The notes under the pieces were generated by a model. It did not search any database and was not told the DNA's origin. It was given only the letters and a program-made list of their open reading frames with translations. 56,645 nucleotides of DNA. Source: Nodosilinea sp. LEGE 07298 (GTDB lineage Bacteria > Cyanobacteriota > Cyanobacteriia > Phormidesmidales > Phormidesmidaceae). The translations under genes and the position numbers were made by a program. The DNA lies in assembly GCF_015207265.1 (NCBI RefSeq), contig NZ_JADEXE010000009.1:1-56645 (forward strand), written 5' to 3'. The stretch's first letter is position 1, and every line of letters begins with the position of its first letter. Below, in pieces: positions 45,657 to 55,000 of the stretch.

Positions 45657-46228
45657 GCAGGTGGGAAGACTTGACTTGCTTTTATCGCTAGCAGGGGAAG
45701 GCCTGCCGCTTTCCGTCTCAGATTGATAGTGCGAAGAAGTTCCAGTTTCTGGCGCACAACTCCTGGGAATCGGTAGAAGGGGAGGGATGCGAATACCTTT
45801 TCAAGAGGCTCTTTGCCAGTAAGCGACATGTTCTGGATCCGCGTTCTCGCTTCCTGCCAGACCCTGCGCTCGACTTCTACGACGACTGTGCCTCGGGCGA
45901 GCCCGACTGAGTACCCGCCAAAGTGAAGCGGGGACTCTCTGATGTCTCGGGTTGTTATTCGGTCCAATGCGTCTTGGTGTCCATCGGTTGCGAGGAGAAC
46001 GAATGTGTGGCTGAAACGCAGGTACTGGACAGAGGCGATGCCCTTTTTCCGGCGGCGCATCCGGGTGGTGCGGCATGAGGTGACCTCGTAGGTCGCTTTC
46101 ATCTTGGCGTCGATCGCCAGCATGTCTTTCCCCTGGGGGATGGTTCTTACCGCGTACCTAAACCAGCCGTGGCGGACGTAGTCGATAGCGATGCGCCGGA
46201 GAAAATCGCCGAGGGTACGTGTTTCCAT
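45614..46228 (-). CDS. Hypothetical basic protein beside the origin
   Basis: The 204-aa product is basic and mixed alpha/beta: MLAIDAKMKATYEV, RRKKGIASVQYLRF, then a helical C-terminus (VRQKLELLRTINLRRKAAGLP). The last residues (AAGNRPYLRKSRCG) are encoded by iterons. A replication control or DNA-binding role would fit the position. It is convergent with rep. Family unknown. Confidence 0.5.
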   Translation of the reverse strand: METRTLGDFLRRIAIDYVRHGWFRYAVRTIPQGKDMLAIDAKMKATYEVTSCRTTRMRRRKKGIASVQYLRFSHTFVLLATDGHQDALDRITTRDIRESPLHFGGYSVGLARGTVVVEVERRVWQEARTRIQNMSLTGKEPLEKVFASLPFYRFPGVVRQKLELLRTINLRRKAAGLPLLAIKASQVFPPAAGNRPYLRKSRCG

Positions 46229-46269
46229 ACGTTAGAGAGCCTCGTAGAGCATAAATCACGAAGAAGGAA

Positions 46270-46294
46270 GGTTGGTTGATAGGCTCAACCAACC
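46270..46294 (-). terminator. Strong hairpin downstream of the candidate RNA
   Basis: A perfect 10-bp stem GGTTGGTTGA/TCAACCAACC with a 5-base loop. On the minus strand it is followed by TTCCTTCTTC. It may end the structured RNA transcript. The T-tail is imperfect. Confidence 0.5.
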
Positions 46295-46299
46295 AAAAA

Positions 46300-47790
46300 G
46301 CCGTTATAGAACCCGTGGATGCCCACCCTCCCAGCGATAGCCACACGCAGACTTAGGGCCTGCGGGCACACGTCTAGGTGGGGTGGGCGAACTCGAACCT
46401 TTGCGTACGTCGAGCCGTCCGGATCCACTTTCCTATAAGCCGTAACAAACCGCGTCTTTTCAACTAATTAAAAAAACTAAAAGACAAGGTTTGTTTCCGT
46501 TTTGCTTTTTAGAACAACAGTTTTTTGAACTGTCTTAATTGGTTGTTAGCTAGTGAGCTGTCTTTTTGAGTTTCCGTTTTGCCATATGCATTCCTTTGCA
46601 ATAAGCACACAGTTGTTAATGGCCGTGCTGGTTTACCAGGCACCCGTGTTTCAGAGTGCCTAGTAAGCCCAGAAGCGGCGAGATGAACTACCGATCGTGT
46701 GAGACCCCTCAGCGCTTTCGTAGTCTGTTCAAAAGACGCGGCTACCACCCCGCATCCAGAATGTCGTTAGGAGCAGCCTACTCCCCCTCCGACACGCCCC
46801 ACATGAGTGGGGCCACCTACTTGCGCCACGCTCCCAGACTTTGAGGTTCGACCGTTGGCCTGGCCTGGCCAACCTTTGCGGGAACCACCCGCCAGCCTCG
46901 AAGTCCTTCCCCAGTTCGTGTCAATCGTTCCACGTGAGATCCTGTCGCTAGCGGATTACTATCCGCAGCGGTAGACGTGCTGGTGGCATACCCACTCACC
47001 TTGCAGTTTTCGGGGGCAGAAAGCGGAAAGCTCCCCCTTACAAGCACGCACCGTTTTTGCAGTTCGGCATCAGCTTCTCACGCAGTTACCAGGAAGGGCA
47101 TGGTTCACTTTGTGAACTTAGTGCCCCTTTCACCGTTGAGCTTTTTAGCGGCTCTGATTTCCAGAGTCCCCGAAGTTACCATCCTCCGGTGGGCCACATC
47201 ACTGTGCCCAGCCTCCCGGCCCTGGAATACGTTACGCGCCATTACAGCTCGTCCCGTACCACGGATTAGTCGGGTTAAACCCCCGACGCACATCGGCGGC
47301 CCGATGTGGATTTCACCGCTTCGACTGCTATTCCCTACGACTCACCCACCAAGGTGAGCCTTCAGGTTGCCACGACCTTACGCACAAGCGATGACTACAT
47401 CGCTCTGACGCAAGGCATTCCCTGGTCGCCAACCTTCTTCAAGAAAACAACCGAAGGGAGGATCCCTTCCGCTAAAAATCACCGAGTCGAATGGAAGGGT
47501 TACTTCTTACTGAAACATGAGCACTCGCTGCCCATATTTTCTCGCAAGAGATTAGTCTCCCAAGCCCTCGTTACGCACGGATAAGCACCTCTCGATGCGC
47601 TCCGGCGCGAAGGTGCAGTGGGTTGTGGGGGGTTAGTCCCACGCCCTTAGCCTTGGCTTGGTAAGGTTGCCAAGGTTTACCGGGCTCCACTGTCACACGA
47701 TCTGGTAGCTCTGCACTTGCCGCTCTGTTTAAGCGAACTGGTAGACACAGCCCCTGGGGAGGGAGGCTACTCGATAAGGTGGAGGATTTA
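46300..47790 (-). ncRNA. Candidate large structured non-coding RNA
   Basis: About 1.5 kb shows no plausible protein in any frame, yet it is packed with perfect stems. Examples on the plus strand: 46625-46643 (GTGCTGGT...ACCAGGCAC), 46797-46812 (CCCCAC-ATGA-GTGGGG), 46854-46873 (GTTGGCC...GGCCAAC), 46878-46892 (GCGGG...CCCGC), 46951-46966 (GCGGAT-TACT-ATCCGC), 47103-47117 (GTTCAC-TTT-GTGAAC), 47270-47287, 47289-47308 (CACATCGG...CCGATGTG), 47388-47403 (GCGATG...CATCGC), 47453-47469, 47585-47616 (a nested pair) and about 47624-47641. Loops are purine-rich when read on the minus strand (AGTA, AAA, GAAAT), which supports that orientation. Motifs of rRNA, tmRNA, RNase P and group II domain V were looked for and not found. 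Known giant RNAs (GOLLD, ROOL, ARRPOF) are comparisons only; I cannot assign a family. Ends are approximate. Confidence 0.65.
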
Positions 47791-47935
47791 CAGGAAAAAA
47801 TAGGGAGATAGCAGCTAGTTGCAGATTGCGTATGGTGAGGTCAGAGGAGGCCTGTGTCGCCCAGTAGTAGCGACGAGAGAGAGAAAGGCGGGGACACACC
47901 CGCGAAGAAAAAAGACAGCTCACGGGTATGTCCCC

Positions 47936-48238
47936 ATGAACCGTAAAAAAGCCAACCGGGGAGACGGTAGCACGGGTAACCTAGGATTTGGAAGAAAAAA
48001 AGTGAGTGCTATCGGTGGGATAGGGTTTTATTGCGGAGGGGGAGGGGCGCTCCTGGTCAAGCCCGTGAATAAGTGGCGGGAGCTTGAGATTTTAGGTGTT
48101 TCAGGGAGTGTTCCACGCTCTTTTCATAGACATGGTGGCGTTAAAATCCGAGGGATTGTCTTAGGCACGCTAAAAGGCGGAAATTACGACATTAATGCAT
48201 CTGTCTATCGCTCTTCTGATAGAGAGCTTTTGGGGTGA
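47936..48238 (+). CDS. Small basic hypothetical protein
   Basis: The ~100-aa product starts MNRKKANRGDGSTGNLGFGR. It contains a glycine-rich stretch (GGIGFYCGGGGALLVKP) and a basic part (VPRSFHRHGGVKIRG). A longer reading from 47819 enters the structured RNA region and is less likely. It resembles no family known to me and could be non-functional. Confidence 0.35.
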   Translation: MNRKKANRGDGSTGNLGFGRKKVSAIGGIGFYCGGGGALLVKPVNKWRELEILGVSGSVPRSFHRHGGVKIRGIVLGTLKGGNYDINASVYRSSDRELLG

Positions 48239-48387
48239 CAAAAGCGTGGAACACCCGTAGACTTTGCCGCAAAATTACGGGTTGCCCATTGGGTTATCGA
48301 TTGCTTCTACTCTTTTGTGCTTGTTCGTCAGGAAGCATGAAGCTCCAACACGATAGGCGTTGATTTTAGAGACAACTGGACAGATGT

Positions 48388-48642
48388 ATGAGTCGATTTC
48401 AATTAAACACACTTTGTTTTATAGTGACACTGTTTCTCGTGTCTTGCGACAGTAAAGTTGTGACAGATAGAGAGGTACTGTCCTCCGTTTTACGCGAAGC
48501 TCAAAATTGTTGTGAGGGGAGTTGTAGAGGCTCGTACCAAGGTATTTCAAAAGGCGGTGCTTGCAGCGATGTCAGGGAGATACGATCTTGCCTGATGGGC
48601 AACAAGGACGATTGCCCGAGGAAGGGATACGGGGCGTTTTGA
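48388..48642 (+). CDS. Small cysteine-rich lipoprotein
   Basis: The 84-aa product begins MSRFQLNTLCFIVTLFLVSC, with a lipobox LVSC. The mature part has several cysteines (NCCEGSCRGS, GACSDVREIRSC, DDCPRKG). It should be lipid-anchored after secretion. The stop shares a base with the start of the next gene. Confidence 0.6.
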   Translation: MSRFQLNTLCFIVTLFLVSCDSKVVTDREVLSSVLREAQNCCEGSCRGSYQGISKGGACSDVREIRSCLMGNKDDCPRKGYGAF

Positions 48643-49355
48643 TGCGCGAGCAGGCGCAGGCGCTCCATGCCGCTTTGGTAACAACTCCTGAGATTTGCCA
48701 GCGACTGGGGCTTGGCCTTGATGAGGTGATGGCGCTGCTGTTGCCCGAAAGACAAAAAGACGCGCCTCGGGCAAAGCACCCTGTCGGTCGTCCTTCCTGG
48801 ACCATTGAGAAAGAGGAGGGGATGCGGCTGCTTAATCGGCTTGTTGGTGCCCGCCGCCGTAGACTGCCCCTCTGGACGCTCCCCCAGTTGGTCGGCGAGC
48901 TTCGGGAGATTCTTCCTCATCCCCCTTCGGAAGATACGGTGAGGCGAGTTCTTGATCGGTTAGGGCTTACCTTTACGAAGCAAGCCGAGGGACTTTGTGC
49001 CCCTGGTCGATCGCTTCTTCAGCGTAGAGAGAGCAGGAGGGGGCGGGATCTCTTGTACGTGGTGACACACCGAACGACCCGGCAGCTTGGGCTCACCTCA
49101 CTCCCCCTGGCCACGGTAGTGGTGGGTCTTAGCCCTGGGAATCGAGTGGTGTTCGCAGTGCGGATGCAGAGTCGGGTATCGGCCAGGTTTATCCGAGAAT
49201 TTTTAGATGGTCTCTCGGCTCTTCATCGAAACAGGCGGGTTTTAGGGATGATGGTTGGGGGGAACGGGTGTAGTTTTGGAGAAGTAAAAAGCTATGCCCT
49301 GGGCGCGTGCATAGCAGAGGCGACACCAGGGCTCACTCAGATAAGATACCTGTGA
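48642..49355 (+). CDS. HTH-containing hypothetical protein (transposase-like?)
   Basis: The ~237-aa product starts MREQAQALHAALVTTPEICQ. It has helix-turn-helix-like segments (TTPEICQRLGLGLDEVMALL and PSEDTVRRVLDRLGLTF) reminiscent of IS630-type transposase N-termini. The C-terminal half (LATVVVGLSPGNRVVFAVRM) has no clear catalytic triad. It could be a worn transposase or a regulator. Its ATG overlaps the lipoprotein stop, and its stop overlaps the next start. Confidence 0.45.
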   Translation: MREQAQALHAALVTTPEICQRLGLGLDEVMALLLPERQKDAPRAKHPVGRPSWTIEKEEGMRLLNRLVGARRRRLPLWTLPQLVGELREILPHPPSEDTVRRVLDRLGLTFTKQAEGLCAPGRSLLQRRESRRGRDLLYVVTHRTTRQLGLTSLPLATVVVGLSPGNRVVFAVRMQSRVSARFIREFLDGLSALHRNRRVLGMMVGGNGCSFGEVKSYALGACIAEATPGLTQIRYL

Positions 49356-50005
49356 AAGAGGAAGTGTTCAAGGATTATTTTTATTGTTCTAAAAACATTG
49401 AGATATTAAGGAGTTCTTTCTCGGAGGAACGACTCTCTACGTATGTAGATGCCTGTTCTGGTGATGGAGAAAGGGCCTTGCGATTGTATGCCTGGAACTC
49501 TCTGGTGAGTGCGGCTTTGTATGTCTCACTTCAGGGCTTAGAGATTACGCTTCGCAATGGCCTTCACAAGGCAGTTTCTGGGACATTCACCTGTCACTGG
49601 TATGATAAGGCTCCCTTTTCAGCGTCGGAGAAATCACAGATAAAACACGCCAAAGAGACACTCGAAAAAAAGAATAAGCCTCTTGGTTCGGGGCGATTAG
49701 TTGCGGAGTTGTCGTTTGGATTTTGGGTTTCTTTACTGCGACCGCACTATATTCATACTTTGTGGATACCTTGTCTTCGGCATGCATTCGTTAAGCCACT
49801 AGATCCTAAACATACCTTTCACCAGCTGGATCATTTGCGACGTTTGAGGAATCGCATAGCTCACCATGAGCCAATCTTCTCCAGAGACTTAAAGAAGGAT
49901 TATGAGAGCCTTTTAAGTGTCATCGAATGGATGTGCCCCACCGCTAAGCATTGGATAGATTGCCATAGTGAGGTATCGCGGGTGCTACGTGATAGGCCTT
50001 CATAA
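49352..50005 (+). CDS. Abi_2-family HEPN protein
   Basis: The ~217-aa product matches the Abi_2 (abortive-infection) family pattern: LYAWNSLVSAALYVSLQGLEITLRN, VAELSFGFWVSLLRPHY and the HEPN active-site-like RNRIAHHEPIF. Related proteins act in phage defence, probably by attacking RNA. The start GTG at 49352 overlaps the previous stop by four bases; a longer reading from 49307 is possible. No dedicated antitoxin is obvious. Confidence 0.8.
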   Translation: MKEEVFKDYFYCSKNIEILRSSFSEERLSTYVDACSGDGERALRLYAWNSLVSAALYVSLQGLEITLRNGLHKAVSGTFTCHWYDKAPFSASEKSQIKHAKETLEKKNKPLGSGRLVAELSFGFWVSLLRPHYIHTLWIPCLRHAFVKPLDPKHTFHQLDHLRRLRNRIAHHEPIFSRDLKKDYESLLSVIEWMCPTAKHWIDCHSEVSRVLRDRPS

Positions 50006-50323
50006 AGCGTGTTGTGTGGCAGCAAAATTTCTTCAACAGTTTTTACATGGCCTCTCCACACTGGCGGGTTGTGGCGCTCGCTGCAAATAGTTTAAGCAGC
50101 TCACTTTTTCCTTGAACCACCACTGCCCATTTCGTTATTTTCACTTTGCACCACATTGATCGACACGGGTAGAAGCGTTGTATCAAAACCTCCTTGGGCC
50201 AGGAGACCATGCAGGGTAGACGGCCCCACGGTTTTTCCTATCGAGGGTTTGTTGTCTTCCGCATGGCGGCCGCCTGCGGCGTTAGCAGGAATGTCCTTAA
50301 CGTATAGGAAGGTTTTAGCCGAG

Positions 50324-50707
50324 ATGGCGAATTCACCATTTTCGCTGACTGAAGATGAGCTTTCGCAGTTTACCGGTACATCACAGTATTACCAGCACCC
50401 GTTGGGTGTGCTGTACACCGATGGTGTGCAGTACATGGCGGAGCGAGGCGGTGGGTACTGGATTATCGATGTGATTGCTGCGTGGCAGTTGCATCCGCAA
50501 GTGGCTTTCGATCCCATGCTCCAGCAGATTCAATTCTGGACACTCATAGTTCACGATGACGGTTCAGCTATCATGTTCTGTGAGCGGGATACTGACGATG
50601 TTGCAGTTTCTCAACGGATTCCACTTGCGGATTTTCCGCTCAAACAACTTCGGCTCTACTTTCAGAATGGGGGTAGTGCTACTCCCTTCGGAGTATTGAG
50701 CCAGTGA
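50324..50707 (+). CDS. DUF6876-family protein
   Basis: The 127-aa product begins MANSPFSLTEDELSQFTG and contains YMAERGGGYWIIDVIAAWQ and QFWTLIVHDDG. This matches the DUF6876 pattern, known from plasmids and phage. Function is unknown. The ATG at 50324 has AGGAAGG upstream, so longer readings from 50156 are set aside. Confidence 0.7.
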   Translation: MANSPFSLTEDELSQFTGTSQYYQHPLGVLYTDGVQYMAERGGGYWIIDVIAAWQLHPQVAFDPMLQQIQFWTLIVHDDGSAIMFCERDTDDVAVSQRIPLADFPLKQLRLYFQNGGSATPFGVLSQ

Positions 50708-50721
50708 TAGAGTCGTCTTTG

Positions 50722-50768
50722 TCATGCAGGTGGTAGGAGAGAAGGTTTTTCGCTGCTACCCTGCATGA
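50722..50768 (+). terminator. Hairpin after the DUF6876 gene
   Basis: TCATGCAGG (50722-50730) pairs with CCTGCATGA (50760-50768), with further GTAG/CTAC pairing inside. It lies just after the gene stop. The T-tail is poor, so it may be a weak or bidirectional terminator. Confidence 0.5.
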
Positions 50769-50880
50769 TCTCTTGGTCTAAAGGTATCAAGAGTACCGCA
50801 ACACCTTTGATAAAAGATGGACTGAAATTAAATCGATAAAATCAATGTGTAGAGTCTAAAGACTATTTCCAATGGAACTA

Positions 50881-51861
50881 TCACATACGGTGCTCGTTAG
50901 GGGGATGATTGGTTCTGTTTGAATAATTGTTTTCAAAGGCCTGATCTAGATCTCTTAGGGCTTGGCTGGCTGTCGTCCCTGCGTCATATTTGTCAACCCC
51001 CTCAAATGGTGACGCCTGCGGAAAGCGATTTTCGTCAGGTTGCAGAATTTCTTGATTGCTGAAGCTATCGAGACTTTCGGTAACAGCAGCCGTTACTTGA
51101 TCCTCTTGGAAAAAGCGATCTATAAAATTCCGCACTTTGCTCCAAAACCCACTATTTTCTACTGGTACTTGAGGTTCGGAAGCAGTCTTTAGTTTTTCGA
51201 GACCAGCTTTTAGTTCTTGTATCTGGGCTTCCTGAACACTTTGCAAGGAAGTAACCTTATCAGTGATACGTTCAAGGGTCTCTGTTTCGACAAGAAAATC
51301 TCGTATTTCTACTACTTCAATCGCTAACGTTTTTTCTTCTAAGTAAGCACTTTTTGAGGCAATAGATTTTAGGCTATCTAATTTATGTGATTCTAATATC
51401 TCTAATCGTTCTTCCAGATATTTCACTTTATTTGATAATGCTGAGTTCTCGGTATTCAAGCTATCAATCAGCTCTTTAATAATAGGATTTACATCCCGTT
51501 GGTAACCATAAGAATCTTTTTCTATAACCTCTTCTCGTTGCTGCGCGAAGCTTTTTAGCAAGTCCTCTAAAAAGCCAGCGGAGATCCCGCTTGCTGTGGA
51601 GAGTAGTGCAGCTGCGACAGGGAGCTGTGGGACTACACAAGAGGCGGTAACTAATCCGATAGTGATAGCACTTGCTGCGAAAGTTCTGGCGATATTAGGT
51701 GAATGTTTAACTACCCAGGTATTGAGAAGTTCTTCCCAGTATGGCTGCGTAACTAAATCAATGCTTTCTGTGTACCGGCTGACCATTGCGCCGGTCATAG
51801 CATCAACATGAAACTCATTGTCAAGAGAAGTGCTGTATGACCTGCAGGTAGATTGGGCCAT
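50881..51861 (-). CDS. Membrane protein with long coiled coil
   Basis: The 326-aa product has one or two hydrophobic stretches at ~58-95 (FAASAITIGLVTASCVVPQL, VAAALLSTASGISAG) and a long coiled coil at ~125-230 (ENSALSNKVKYLEERLEILES, VQEAQIQELKAGLEKLK). The tail is acidic and polar. No family is recognised; it may be a membrane-tethered structural or sensing protein. It is alone on its strand, between a hairpin and the giant helicase gene. Confidence 0.5.
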   Translation of the reverse strand: MAQSTCRSYSTSLDNEFHVDAMTGAMVSRYTESIDLVTQPYWEELLNTWVVKHSPNIARTFAASAITIGLVTASCVVPQLPVAAALLSTASGISAGFLEDLLKSFAQQREEVIEKDSYGYQRDVNPIIKELIDSLNTENSALSNKVKYLEERLEILESHKLDSLKSIASKSAYLEEKTLAIEVVEIRDFLVETETLERITDKVTSLQSVQEAQIQELKAGLEKLKTASEPQVPVENSGFWSKVRNFIDRFFQEDQVTAAVTESLDSFSNQEILQPDENRFPQASPFEGVDKYDAGTTASQALRDLDQAFENNYSNRTNHPPNEHRM

Positions 51862-52020
51862 GGTGATCGCTTAAAGAGAGCAAGTACATCTTCATTACAC
51901 CGTACAATTCTCTCCCGTAGGGTGGGAATATACATATTATGTGATGATTTGCTGGCATTAGCTATGGAGAGCAGACAGGAAAGGCTAAGGGGAGACCCTT
52001 AACCGTATATGTAGTGTGAG

Positions 52021-55000
52021 CTACCGCAGTAACCCAACAACCCTTTCGATCACACGCACTGCCGCTGTTTCGCCAGCGGGAATAAATACCCGTCGCTTGT
52101 AGCTCACAATCTCGGTAAAGCACCCTGCTGCAATCAGCTGATCGCAGAGCGCCTGGGCGATAAACTGCCCAGCCACCTCGATGCGATGCTCCTGCATGAT
52201 GCTTGACCGCCGAATTGATAAGCCGCCGGTGAGCGGGAAGCTTTCACCGCGCTGGAAGACAAGCGTGTAGATCTCGGCGGGGGAGAGGTCCACCTGCCGA
52301 AGCCCCAGGGATTCAGCAAGGTGATTCATCCGATCCGCTTCAACCATTCGTCCAAGGAGCCGCTCGCCCGTCACCGTTTGAAGTCGAAAGACCCGCAAGG
52401 TGTTCGAGTCGAGCGAGTTCCAGATGGGAAGTAACAGTCCACAGATGAGGAAGAACCGCCTGGTCGTAGTCGGTGGTATCTCTACCGCCTCCGCCTCCCA
52501 AGCGCGTCTCCAGACTGCATCCCTCGCAGGCACCCAGAAGCTTTTCTCCATGTCGGAGACAGCAACCTTGGTTCCTCGCGAGGCGGGCCGCACGAGGGTG
52601 ACCCGAGGAACGATCGCCCCTTTGGCATTCACTGTTCCTGGTGCAGGCAGCTTAATTGCTGCTTTTCCCGATCGCTGATTTACGATGAGGGTAGCCTCTG
52701 GGTTTGACGCCGCGAGGGCTTCTGCCTCAGCTACCCCAAGGATGTGCGTGCGCTGCGTTTCTTCGATCTCCACACAGATGGTTTCACCCCCCGATGATGG
52801 GTGGGCGTAAACCGTTTCGCGGCTTACCACGCGGAAGCTTTCGGCCTGGAGTGTTTCCACCCCGGCCTCAAACGTGCCCGCTGCAATTGCCGCTTCAATC
52901 CGCCCCTCCAGGAGCATCTCGAAGAACTCAAAGAGTTCGTTCTGGAGCTGGATGGGGAGGGCCAAGAGCCGATTGAGAAACTGCCGGATGTCTGGCAGCT
53001 CCTGCTTGAGCTGCCCCTCTTCGGTTTTTAGCTCAAGCCCCGTTGCAGCCTCAAACTGCGCAAGCGAACAGCACGGGACATTCCCCTCCGCAAGAAGCAG
53101 GAGGAGCTGCCTCAGGGCTGCCTCCGCATAGAACGATTCGAGGTTGTCGCGTGGGTCAAAGAGTCCTTGGCCCCCTGTCTGACGTTGTCCCCGCGTAAGC
53201 GCCCCGAGCGAGTCGAGACGCCGCGCGATAGTTGAGATAAACCGGCGCTCACCGCGCACGTCGGTCACCACTGGCCGAAACACCGGCGCACTCGCCTGGT
53301 TTGTCCTGTGAGAGCGGCCTAGGCCCTGGATTGCGTTATCAGCTTTCCAGCCTGCTTCAAGCAGGTAATGCACTCTGCGACGGATGTTTTTGGCAACAAG
53401 GTCTGCATGGTAGCTTCGCCCTGTGCCTCCTGCATCGCTAAAGATGAGAATGCGCTTCTCATCATCCATGAACCTTTGAGCTTCATCGAGGTTGGCGTGA
53501 GCCCCTCGCGCACTGACATACAGTCGCCCGGTTTCAGGCTCTGCAAGGATGCGGTGGCTTCGCCCGGTGACCTCTGCCACATGGGTGTCCCCGAAGTGGT
53601 GGATCACTTGGTCGAGCGCACTGGGAAGCGGCGGTAGTGACGCAATTCGCTCGATGAGCTGATTGCGTGCGCTTAGCGCCTCCTGGCACACCACCGGATT
53701 GCCCTCACTGTCTTGTACCTCCCGCGATGACAGATACCCTTCAGGAGTCGTGTACGGCTCGTATAACCAGATAGGAAACGCATGAACCAGATAGCTCATG
53801 ATGTATTCCCGAGGGGTGATGTCCACGTTTAAGTCGTGCCATTCCTCAGTGGGAATCTCAGCGAGTCGCCGCTTCATGAGTTCCTCGTTGGTGGACACAA
53901 CCTGGAGCACGACGGCGCGCCCTTCGGCTATGTCCTCCTCGATCGCCCGAATCAGTGCAGGGCACTTCATTGAGGTGATGAGGTGGTTAAAGAACCTTTG
54001 CTTGTGTGATTCAAAGAGCGATTTTGCCGCAGCTTTCGCTCTGCCGTTTAACGACTTACCGTTAGAGCCCACGATGTTGCAGGCGCGGAGCGCCTCCTTC
54101 ATATCGGTATGGATAACCTGGAAGCCTTCTGCATAGGTGTCGTAGATCGCCACCTGCTCGTTTGTGAGTGGAACCTCAAGCGCTTCGTACTCGACCCCCT
54201 CGAAACTTAAGTTCCGTGCGAAGTAGAGGCCGAGTGCTTTTAAGTCCCGGCAGACAACCTCCATGGCGGCTACACCACCCGACTCAATAGCGGCGATAAA
54301 TTCGCCGCGACTGGGGAACGGGAAGTCGCCTGTTTGCCAGAGGCCTAGGCGCGAGGCATACGCAAGGTTACTCACCCGCGTAGCTCCGGTGGCTGAGACA
54401 TAGAGCACTCGTGCTTGGGGCAGGGCGTTTTGAATCCGAAGACCCGCAACGCCTTGCTGTGAGGCCTTCTTCATGCCGCGTGTTCCCACGTCGGCAATTG
54501 CGTTTCCCATAGCGTGGGCTTCATCGAAGGCGATGACCCCGTCAAAGTCCCGGCCTAACCACTCGATAATCTGGGCAAGCCGTGACGACGACGACGACGA
54601 CGACGACTGCCCAGGCCGCTTGCCACTAGAGCGAAGCGTCGCGTAGGTGGTAAACACAATTCCCTGTGTGAGGGGAATGGGGCTTCCAAGCTTAAACCGC
54701 GAGAGTGAGACAACCTCGTCTTCGTTTCCGCCAAGAGCCACCCAGTCCCTGCGAGCGTCTTCAACCAGTTTGTCTGATTTCGACACCCAGAGGGCTTTTG
54801 TGCGCCCGTGGGAGAAGTTATCGAGGATGATGCCTGCAACTTGTCGCCCTTTACCTGCGCCAGTGCCGTCACCGAGGAACCACCCCCGGCGAAACTGCAC
54901 TGCACCAGCGGTGTCGCTCCCAGTCACCTCAACGTTGTCGAAGGAGTCATCGACGAGATAGAAGCCACCCAGGCAATGTGAGTGGCTTTCGCCTGCGTAG

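Noticed and set aside
46378-46440. Possible tRNA at the end of the structured RNA (GGTTCGAGTTC on the minus strand)
   Set aside because: The T-stem does not pair and no matching 5' acceptor strand was found; read as part of the larger structured RNA.
46300-47790. Fragment of 16S/23S rRNA, tmRNA, RNase P or group II intron
   Set aside because: Hallmark sequences of each were looked for on both strands and not seen.
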